Shown here: piece by piece, positions 57,513-64,000 of the stretch
How the letters are laid out: every line of letters starts with the position of its first letter
Numbering within the stretch: the first letter of the stretch is position 1
DNA from: Rickettsiales bacterium
GTDB taxonomy: Bacteria; Pseudomonadota; Alphaproteobacteria; Rickettsiales; JABCZZ01
Length of the DNA: 64,000 nucleotides
Direction: 5' to 3'
Assembly (NCBI GenBank): GCA_035765535.1
Contig: DASTXE010000006.1
Span: forward strand, 434,001 to 498,000
Program-made: the position numbers and the translations under genes
The notes under the pieces: model-generated
Database searches by the model: none
What the model was told of the DNA's origin: nothing
The model's input: only the letters and a program-made list of their open reading frames with translations

Positions 57513-57971
57513 ATGCTTTTCCTATCCACATTCCAGAACAAGATCGACAAGAAAGGCCGCATTTCCGTACCTGCGACCTTCCGCGCCGCGCTTGCCAAGG
57601 ATACGGAATTCTCCGGGATCATCGCATATGCATCCTTTATTAACCGCTGTGTTGAGGCCTGCAGCATCGCCCGCATCCGCAAACTGTCCGAGCGCATTGA
57701 AACGCTGGATCCTTTCTCTGAAGAACGCGATGCATTTGCCACCACCATCCTGGGCGGCAGCGTACAGCTCCCTTTTGACGGCGAAGGCCGCGTCATGCTG
57801 CCCGAACATCTGATCGAAGTTGCAGGCATTGCCGAAACGGCCATCTTTGTCGGCAAGGGCGAAACTTTTGAAATATGGGAACCGGCCGCATTCGCCGAAT
57901 ACTCAGCGCGCGCTCGCGACATCGCTCGCGAAAAGCGCCTGCGTTTGCGCAGTGAAGGAGCCACCCAATGA
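57513..57971 (+). CDS. mraZ: Transcriptional regulator MraZ
   Basis: MraZ is a DNA-binding protein that controls the division/cell-wall cluster it heads. The 152-residue protein has two SpoVT-AbrB-like repeats: FQNKIDKKGRISVPATFR (residues 7-24) and VQLPFDGEGRVMLPEHLIE (about 83-102). ATG 57513 has only a weak ribosome site (ACAAG). The stop overlaps the rsmH ATG by four bases. Autoregulation is likely, given the decamer array directly upstream. Confidence 0.95.
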   Translation: MLFLSTFQNKIDKKGRISVPATFRAALAKDTEFSGIIAYASFINRCVEACSIARIRKLSERIETLDPFSEERDAFATTILGGSVQLPFDGEGRVMLPEHLIEVAGIAETAIFVGKGETFEIWEPAAFAEYSARARDIAREKRLRLRSEGATQ

Positions 57972-58966
57972 GCAAGGCTGATATAAAGATGAATGACGAT
58001 AAGACAACACAAGCAGAAAAAGCTCCGCACACTTCCGTTATGTTGAATGAAGTGTTGGAGGCCATGCAGCCTGCCGACGGCGAAATTTATGTCGACGGCA
58101 CGTTCGGCGCAGGCGGCTACAGCCGCGCACTGCTGGAATCTTCACGTTGCACCGTCTACGCCATTGATCGCGACCCCAACGTCTCCGTTATGGCGGAAAA
58201 ACTCAGCAAAGCATTTCCCGGCCGCTTCTTCTGGCTGATGGGTAACTTCAGCGACATGGTAAACCTGCTCGCGCAGCAGGGCGTGACCTCCGTCAACGGC
58301 ATCGTGCTCGATATCGGCGTCTCCTCCATGCAGTTGGATAATGCCGAGCGCGGTTTCTCCTTCAAGCATGACGGTCCGCTCGACATGCGCATGAGCGGCT
58401 CCGGTCAATCCGCATTCGATATCGTCAACAGTGCAGATGAAAAAGAGCTGGCCGATATACTCTATTATTACGGCGAAGAGCGCAAATCGCGCCAGATCGC
58501 CCGCGCCATTGTCAATGCCCGCACGGAAGCACCGATCGCGCGCACGCGGCAGCTGGCGGAAATTATTCGGCGCGTCCTGGGAAGCAAAGACGGTCTTGAT
58601 CCGTCTACCCGCACCTTCCAGGCATTGCGCATTAAAGTAAATGACGAGCTGGGTGAACTGGAACAGGCTCTTTCCGCAGCAGAAAACCTGCTTGCGGAAG
58701 GCGGAAGACTTGTAGTGGTCACGTTCCATTCGCTCGAAGACCGCATCGTCAAACAGTTTTTTCAGTCGCGTTCTGGCGAGACTAGGGGAGGTTCGCGTCA
58801 CCTGCCGCAAATCGGGGCAACCCACAAAGCGGCCGCTGATCACCTCCCCGTTTTTTTCTTGAACAGAAGAAAGCCTGTCCTGCCGGGTACCAGTGAACTT
58901 CGTTCCAATCCGCGCGCGCGTTCCGCCAAATTGCGCGTCGCCATTCGTTCGGGGTATGGAAAATGA
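57968..58966 (+). CDS. rsmH: 16S rRNA m4C1402 methyltransferase
   Basis: RsmH (MraW) methylates C1402 of 16S rRNA. The 332-residue protein has HTSVMLNEVLEAM, the SAM motif YVDGTFGAGGYSRALLE, DIGVSSMQLDNAERGFSF, PLDMRMSGSG and VVTFHSLEDRIVKQFF, all family marks. It has a 20-residue charged N-terminal lead before HTSVML; an internal Met8 is an alternative start. It overlaps mraZ and ftsL by four bases each (ATGA). Confidence 0.96.
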   Translation: MSKADIKMNDDKTTQAEKAPHTSVMLNEVLEAMQPADGEIYVDGTFGAGGYSRALLESSRCTVYAIDRDPNVSVMAEKLSKAFPGRFFWLMGNFSDMVNLLAQQGVTSVNGIVLDIGVSSMQLDNAERGFSFKHDGPLDMRMSGSGQSAFDIVNSADEKELADILYYYGEERKSRQIARAIVNARTEAPIARTRQLAEIIRRVLGSKDGLDPSTRTFQALRIKVNDELGELEQALSAAENLLAEGGRLVVVTFHSLEDRIVKQFFQSRSGETRGGSRHLPQIGATHKAAADHLPVFFLNRRKPVLPGTSELRSNPRARSAKLRVAIRSGYGK

Positions 58967-59349
58967 ATATACGCCTCTCTACTATATTATGGGTCGTCAT
59001 GCTGATTACCGGCGCGTGCGGTCTTTACATGGTGAAATATAAAGTACAGGCCGTGCGCGCTGAAGTGCTCGCGACGGAGCGCCAGCTGATTGAAGAAAAG
59101 CGCAACCAGCATGTGCTCAACGCGGAATGGACATATCTGACCCGCCCGGAAAGGCTACGCACGCTGGCGGCAAAATACCTGAACATGCAGCCGATGCGCG
59201 GACAGCAGATCGCCGAATTTTCTACCCTGCCCTATGCCGCACCGGAAGGCAGCCGTACCGATGTAGCTAAACAGGAAGCGCCGCGCTCCTCCGGAACCAT
59301 CAAATTCGTCAGCGGAGGTCCTGCGGATGAGGGCTACCACGACGAATAA
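58963..59349 (+). CDS. ftsL: Cell division protein FtsL
   Basis: FtsL is a bitopic division protein that joins FtsB and FtsQ and activates FtsI-FtsW. The 128-residue protein has a short cytoplasmic start, one membrane segment (about residues 7-26), a coiled coil (about 28-55: VQAVRAEVLATERQLIEEKR), the common LTRPERLRTLAAKYLNMQP, and a loose C-terminal tail. The call rests on this layout and on position between rsmH and ftsI. The 3' end overlaps ftsI by 23 bases. Confidence 0.9.
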   Translation: MNIRLSTILWVVMLITGACGLYMVKYKVQAVRAEVLATERQLIEEKRNQHVLNAEWTYLTRPERLRTLAAKYLNMQPMRGQQIAEFSTLPYAAPEGSRTDVAKQEAPRSSGTIKFVSGGPADEGYHDE

Positions 59350-61111
59350 TGGGACGCGTAACAACGCACAGCCAAAAAACAGGCAGGTCATTCAACGTGA
59401 AAGCAGCGGTACAAAACTCATAGAACAAAGCAGAACGCGCCTGCTCTGTATCATTGTCTTCTTCGCCATGTCGTTCCTGGGAATCACAGGTAAGCTGATG
59501 GAGATTACTATTCTCCATCGCAATCCGGAAGCACCGGAGACCAACACAGCCAGTCCTGTAAGTGATGATAAAATCGTCGATGAAAATGCCCTGCCTATGT
59601 CCATCACTCGCAACGATATTGTGGACCGCAACGGGCTTGTGCTGGCAACGTCCCTGATTACCCAGTCCCTGTTCGCCAATCCGCGTATTATTACGGACCC
59701 CGACCAGACAGCCCGGAAACTCGTAAAAATATTTCCCGACCTGCATGAACATATTATTGCCAAGCGCCTCAAAAGTAACGGCACGTTCGTATGGATCAAA
59801 CGCAACCTGACACCGAGAGAAGAAAACGCAGTTAATAATCTTGGCATACCGGGACTCTATTTCCAGCCGGAACAAAAACGCGTATACCCGTATAAGAATC
59901 TATTCTCGCATGTAGTAGGCTTCGTAGGTCTGGACGGAACCGGCCTCGCCGGCATCGAGAAATATTTCGACAAACAATTGCGTAATACCAAGGACTATAA
60001 AAAACCTCTTCAGCTCTCGCTTGATCTGCGCCTGCAGAATATCGTTGCCGAGGAAATCCGTAAAGGCATGGATGAATTCAATGCCATCGGCGCAACCGGC
60101 ATCATACTCGACCTGCACAACGGTGAAATTCTTGCCATGGCTAACGTCCCTGATTTTGATCCCAACCGTCCGGCAGACTTCCCGGCGGTTAACTTATTCA
60201 ATCGTGCGTCACTGGGCAGCTATGAAATGGGATCAACCTTCAAAACATTCACCACTGCCATGGCGCTCGATTACGGCACGGTGAACCTGAATGACGGATT
60301 CGACGCCAGCCGCCCTTTCATGTTCGATCATAATATCATTAAAGACGATCACCCTAAAAACCGCTGGCTGACCATTCCTGAAATCTATACTTATTCATCC
60401 AACATCGGCACAGCCCGCATGGTGATGGCCGTAGGTAAGGAAAAGCAGCAGATCTTCCTGCACAAGCTGGGGCTGATGGACAGTAAAGTAAACATTGAGC
60501 TGCCTGAGCTTGGCTCGCCGCAATATCCCAAGAACTGGAGCGAAATCAGTTCGATTACCATATCCTACGGTCACGGTATGGCGGTCACGCCGCTGCACCT
60601 GATGCGCGCATTCGCTGCTATCGTCAATGGCGGCACCTATGAAAATATGACCCTGGTGAAGGACGGTAATGCGGATAAGCCCGCACCGGAACGGGTGATC
60701 AAGGACGCTACCTCGCGCGAGTTGCGCCGCCTGATGCGCCTGGTCGTGCAGTTCGGCACCGGCAAGCAGGCGGACGTGCCAGGCTACCGCGTAGGCGGCA
60801 AAACAGGGACAGCTGAAAAAGTAAAGAGCACAGGCGGTTACAGCCATCACTCCAATCTTTCGCTTTTTATCTCCACTTTTCCTGTTGATGATCCGAAATA
60901 TATAGTATTGGTAATGATGGACGACCCCAAAGGCAACAAGGCTTCGCATGGTTTCACCACTGCAGGCTGGGTTGCAGCGCCATTCGTCGGTGATATTATC
61001 AGCCGCATGGCGCCGCTGCTCGGTTTAAGGCCGGAGTTCGACGTGCCGGAGGACCCCGTCAATAAATACTGGCTGAATAACGCAATTCAACGACTGTCAA
61101 TAAAAGACTGA
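59327..61111 (+). CDS. ftsI: Peptidoglycan D,D-transpeptidase FtsI (PBP3)
   Basis: FtsI cross-links septal peptidoglycan. The 594-residue class B penicillin-binding protein has one membrane segment (about 39-60), a pedestal domain (NDIVDRNGLVLATSL; GLYFQPEQKRVYPYKNLFSH), and the transpeptidase domain. The active Ser303 is in MGSTFK, the SxN motif is SSN at 357-359, and the KTG motif is at Lys492 in GGKTGTAEK. The ATG lies inside ftsL (23-base overlap); murE follows with one base between. Confidence 0.95.
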   Translation: MRATTTNNGTRNNAQPKNRQVIQRESSGTKLIEQSRTRLLCIIVFFAMSFLGITGKLMEITILHRNPEAPETNTASPVSDDKIVDENALPMSITRNDIVDRNGLVLATSLITQSLFANPRIITDPDQTARKLVKIFPDLHEHIIAKRLKSNGTFVWIKRNLTPREENAVNNLGIPGLYFQPEQKRVYPYKNLFSHVVGFVGLDGTGLAGIEKYFDKQLRNTKDYKKPLQLSLDLRLQNIVAEEIRKGMDEFNAIGATGIILDLHNGEILAMANVPDFDPNRPADFPAVNLFNRASLGSYEMGSTFKTFTTAMALDYGTVNLNDGFDASRPFMFDHNIIKDDHPKNRWLTIPEIYTYSSNIGTARMVMAVGKEKQQIFLHKLGLMDSKVNIELPELGSPQYPKNWSEISSITISYGHGMAVTPLHLMRAFAAIVNGGTYENMTLVKDGNADKPAPERVIKDATSRELRRLMRLVVQFGTGKQADVPGYRVGGKTGTAEKVKSTGGYSHHSNLSLFISTFPVDDPKYIVLVMMDDPKGNKASHGFTTAGWVAAPFVGDIISRMAPLLGLRPEFDVPEDPVNKYWLNNAIQRLSIKD

Positions 61112-61112
61112 T

Positions 61113-62597
61113 ATGCTGTTTCTTACCGAACTACTTACCAATTATCAGGGCTCCCTTTTTCTCAGTGGAAACGCGGAGAAGCTTCCCGTAACCACCATCA
61201 CAGCAGATTCGCGTCAGGTCACTGGTGGCGCAGTGTTCGTCGCCATACGCGGCAACAATATAGACGGCAGCGTTTATATTGCACAGGCTGTGGAAAAAGG
61301 CGCTGTCGCCATCGTCACCGACAATGAAGGCCCTATCGAAGTGCCGCCTACGGTCGCACTGGTGCGCGTCGACAATGCAAGACTTGCGCTCGCCAAAATG
61401 GCTGAGGCATTGTACGCACCGCAGCCGACACATATCGCCGCCGTGACCGGTACGGACGGAAAAACCTCCACAGCAGATTTCCTGCGTCAGCTCTGGGAAA
61501 TGAGCGAGTTGAAAGCCGCCTCCATCGGTACGCTGGGCGTCATCGGCCCGCAGACCGGCATCGTCTTCCCCGCCGTAAACACTACGCCCGATCCCGTGCA
61601 GCTTCACCAGACACTGCATGCGCTCGCCTCCAAAGGCTGCCAGCATGTCGCCATGGAAGCATCAAGCCACGGCCTGCATCAATACAGGCTCGACGGCGTG
61701 CATCTGCGCGCAGCAGCATTCACCAACCTCACGCGCGACCATCTGGATTACCATAAAACGCCGGAAGCGTATTTCCAGGCAAAATCCCGGCTGTTTTCCG
61801 AGCTCCTTCCTGCTTCCGGCACCGCCGTGCTGAACGCGGACGATACGCAGTTCAAGGCGCTGGAAGAAATTTGCAACAAGCAGGGCATCAAAATCATCAG
61901 CTACGGCCAGAACGGCAAGGATTACACGATCAAGAAGATCACCCACCGGATCGACGGGCTGGCCGTGCAGGCAAGCATCGAAGGTAAATCGCAGCATTTC
62001 ATGCTGAATATGGTTGGCGAATTCCAGGTCATGAACGCGCTTGCGGCACTCGGGCTGTTCGTCAGCTGCGGAGGCGCGCTGGAAGACGGGCTGAAACATT
62101 TGCCTCACTTGCACAATGTCAAAGGCAGGCTTGAGCGCGTGGCCACACACCCAAGCGGCGCGCCGATCTTTATCGACTATGCACATACTCCGGCGGCACT
62201 TGCCAATGTGCTCAAAACAGTACGCAAACATGTGGAAGGTAAGCTCGTAGTCGTATTCGGCTGCGGTGGTGACCGCGACAAGGGCAAACGCCCGGAGATG
62301 GGCAAGGCAGCTACGGAACTGGCCGATATAGTGATCGTAACGGACGATAATCCGCGCAGTGAAGATCCGGATGCGATCCGCGCCGAGATCATGAAGGAAG
62401 CGCCGAACGCTAAAAATATCGGCGACCGCGCGGAAGCCATTGCCACGGCGATCAAATCGCTGAACAGCGGTGACTTCCTGCTCATCGCCGGAAAAGGACA
62501 CGAGAATACGCAGATTATCGGCAGCAAGGTAACGCCGTTTAACGATGCAGAAGTTGCGCGTTATGCGGTAAAACTATGCGAACAAAGGTTTGGATAG
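61113..62597 (+). CDS. murE: UDP-MurNAc-tripeptide synthetase (meso-DAP adding)
   Basis: MurE adds meso-diaminopimelate to UDP-MurNAc-Ala-Glu. The 494-residue ligase has the ATP motif TGTDGKTSTADFL, the NTTPDPVQLHQ and MEASSHGLHQYRLDG segments, the central VGEFQVMNALAA, and DNPRSEDP, whose DNPR signature marks the DAP-specific enzymes, consistent with Gram-negative peptidoglycan. It starts one base after the ftsI stop. murF begins three bases after its stop. Confidence 0.96.
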   Translation: MLFLTELLTNYQGSLFLSGNAEKLPVTTITADSRQVTGGAVFVAIRGNNIDGSVYIAQAVEKGAVAIVTDNEGPIEVPPTVALVRVDNARLALAKMAEALYAPQPTHIAAVTGTDGKTSTADFLRQLWEMSELKAASIGTLGVIGPQTGIVFPAVNTTPDPVQLHQTLHALASKGCQHVAMEASSHGLHQYRLDGVHLRAAAFTNLTRDHLDYHKTPEAYFQAKSRLFSELLPASGTAVLNADDTQFKALEEICNKQGIKIISYGQNGKDYTIKKITHRIDGLAVQASIEGKSQHFMLNMVGEFQVMNALAALGLFVSCGGALEDGLKHLPHLHNVKGRLERVATHPSGAPIFIDYAHTPAALANVLKTVRKHVEGKLVVVFGCGGDRDKGKRPEMGKAATELADIVIVTDDNPRSEDPDAIRAEIMKEAPNAKNIGDRAEAIATAIKSLNSGDFLLIAGKGHENTQIIGSKVTPFNDAEVARYAVKLCEQRFG

Positions 62598-62600
62598 ACG

Positions 62601-64000
62601 ATGTGGACTGTAGATGAAATCCTGAAAGCGACCGGAGGAACTTCTTCCCTCGCTGGTTCGCTTACACTTTCCAATGTTTCCATCGATAGCCGCAAACTTG
62701 CCCCGGGCAGTCTGTTTCTCGCATTCAAAGGTGAACGTCTGGACGGGCACGAATATATCAAAAGCGCACTTGAATCCGGTGCAAGCGCCGCATTAGTGCA
62801 TCGCATCCCCGAAGGCTTACCGAAAGATGCTCCGCTCATTGTGGTGGAAGATACGTATAAAGCACTGGTCGACATGGCCAAAGCCTCCCGCAGGCGCACC
62901 AAGGGAAAAATCATTGCCGTCACCGGCAGCGTCGGCAAGACGAGCACCAAGGAAGCTATCCGCACCGTGCTTGCAAGCAGCGGCAGTGTCTACGCAACAC
63001 TCGGTAACCTGAACAACCATATTGGCCTGCCGCTCTCGCTGTGCAATTTGTCTGCGGATATGGATTTCGGCGTGTTCGAACTCGGCATGAATCATGCGGG
63101 TGAAATCTCTTACCTCACGAATATTCTCCATCCCGATATCGCCATCATCACCAACGTGGAAGCCGTGCATCTGGAATTCTTCGCAGGCATAGAAGGCATT
63201 GCGGATGCAAAAGGTGAAATCATGGAAGGCCTGACCAAAGACGGCACCATCATTCTAAACCGCGATAATCCGCATTACGCAAGACTTCTCGCAAAAGCAC
63301 ACGGTCACGGCATTCGCCATATCATGACATTTGGCGAACATCCCGAATCCACCTGCCGCCTCACAAACTATGCACTGACTGATTCCGGCGTGCAGATTGA
63401 CGCAGTGATCAACAACACTCCCCTGACCTTCCATCTGGGCGCAACAGGCCGTCACTGGGCACATACGGCGCTGGCAGCACTGGCAGCAAGCACCGCTGCC
63501 GGAGTCGTTCTCAAAACCGCAGCCGCAGCGCTCGCCGGTTTCCACGAACCGGAGGGTCGCGGCAAAGTGATCAACGCTTCCCTTCCGCAAGGCGATGTAA
63601 GCATCATCGACGATTGCTATAACGCAAGCCCCGTCTCCATGAATGCTGCCATTGCAAAGCTGGCCGAGCTGCAGGCGCACGGAAAAGCGCATGCACGTAA
63701 GATTGCCGTGCTGGGCGATATGCTGGAACTGGGGCCGACCACAGCGGAGCTGCATAAAAGCCTGCTATCCGCACTGGAACGCCATAAAATCGATAAAGTC
63801 TATGCCTCCGGCGCGACGATGAAACATCTGTACGACACCCTGCCCTTACCCATGCGCGGCGCTTATGCGGAAAATGCAACAGCGCTCTCGCCGCTCGTGA
63901 CAGAAGCACTGCAGGCCAATGACATTATTCTGATTAAAGGATCGCACGGCAGCCGCATGGATATCGTCCGCGATGCCATCGTGAAACAAGCCGCAGATTC
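62601..64000 (+). CDS. murF: UDP-MurNAc-tripeptide-D-Ala-D-Ala ligase, cut by window end
   Basis: MurF adds D-Ala-D-Ala to complete the UDP-MurNAc pentapeptide. The reading frame opens with ATG 62601 (MWTVDEILKATGG) and is still open at 64000, about 466 codons, so only the extreme C-terminus is missing. Family features are VSIDSRKLAPGSLFLAFKGE, the ATP motif VTGSVGKTSTKEAI, LGNLNNHIGLPLSL, LGMNHAGEISYLT, IIDDCYNASPVSMNAA and the late LIKGSHGSRMD. It continues the ftsI-murE-murF order. mraY is expected next, outside the window. Confidence 0.95.
   Translation, partial: MWTVDEILKATGGTSSLAGSLTLSNVSIDSRKLAPGSLFLAFKGERLDGHEYIKSALESGASAALVHRIPEGLPKDAPLIVVEDTYKALVDMAKASRRRTKGKIIAVTGSVGKTSTKEAIRTVLASSGSVYATLGNLNNHIGLPLSLCNLSADMDFGVFELGMNHAGEISYLTNILHPDIAIITNVEAVHLEFFAGIEGIADAKGEIMEGLTKDGTIILNRDNPHYARLLAKAHGHGIRHIMTFGEHPESTCRLTNYALTDSGVQIDAVINNTPLTFHLGATGRHWAHTALAALAASTAAGVVLKTAAAALAGFHEPEGRGKVINASLPQGDVSIIDDCYNASPVSMNAAIAKLAELQAHGKAHARKIAVLGDMLELGPTTAELHKSLLSALERHKIDKVYASGATMKHLYDTLPLPMRGAYAENATALSPLVTEALQANDIILIKGSHGSRMDIVRDAIVKQAAD

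Overview
The window looks like chromosomal core DNA of a free-living, Gram-negative alphaproteobacterium. The evidence is an NDUFA12-type complex I accessory gene next to mlaD, an alphaproteobacterial porin, the long form of SerC, TrmFO, a TlyA-type methyltransferase, and a meso-DAP division/cell-wall cluster. Complete serine and branched-chain pathways argue against a reduced obligate parasite. I cannot name the genus. No insertion sequence, prophage, integrase or CRISPR array was seen.

Layout. 1-6.4 kb: nuoC-nuoB-nuoA (minus), an Nfu-type Fe-S scaffold and a cysteine desulfurase (plus), a membrane glycosyltransferase-like protein and a porin (minus). 6.7-12.6 kb: atpC apart from the other ATP synthase genes, serB and miaA starting back to back, a LysE exporter, a coiled-coil/lipoprotein pair, hisI and aminopeptidase P. 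12.6-20.1 kb (minus): a proline-rich repeat protein, a Tyr/Trp/His-rich exported protein, a small unknown, mlaD, NDUFA12, an unusually long rpoD, and dnaG. 20.2-25 kb (plus): tlyA, serC-serA with structured leader and intergenic RNA, trpD. 25-29.6 kb (minus): a lipoprotein secretin, then an ABC-2-like permease, a helical-repeat protein and a membrane-anchored AraC regulator. 29.9-33.4 kb: ilvB-ilvN-ilvC. 33.5-37.2 kb (minus): metZ, a sterol-desaturase-like enzyme, an AIM24 protein, an SRPBCC protein and an unknown. 37.5-38.5 kb: HU, tRNA-Val(UAC) and rpsU, separated by several strong hairpins. 38.7-43.3 kb: an unknown membrane protein, aspS and guaB. 43.3-43.9 kb: a gene-poor stretch with two tiny basic ORFs behind good ribosome sites. 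43.9-51.4 kb: a tiny lipoprotein, a FecR-like/Trp-rich protein, a Trm112-like protein, a thioredoxin-TPR protein, parC, an exported creatininase-like protein and trmFO. 51.4-57.3 kb (minus): a LuxI/FeeM-like acyltransferase-fold protein, a TonB-dependent receptor, a YfiR-like periplasmic protein, a sensor kinase and a TlpA-like thioredoxin. 57.4-64 kb (plus): the division/cell-wall cluster mraZ-rsmH-ftsL-ftsI-murE-murF, with murF cut by the window end.

How the genes work together. serB, serC and serA supply the phosphorylated serine pathway, and ilvBNC the shared branched-chain pathway. nfu and the desaturase-independent cysteine desulfurase fit Fe-S supply, for example to the neighbouring complex I genes. 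The cell-wall cluster is tightly overlapped and probably autoregulated by MraZ through a decamer array just upstream of mraZ. The most unusual part is the 51.4-57.3 kb signalling-like cluster. It joins an acyltransferase of the autoinducer-synthase type, an outer-membrane receptor, and periplasmic and kinase proteins that carry cysteine pairs. Function there is inferred only.
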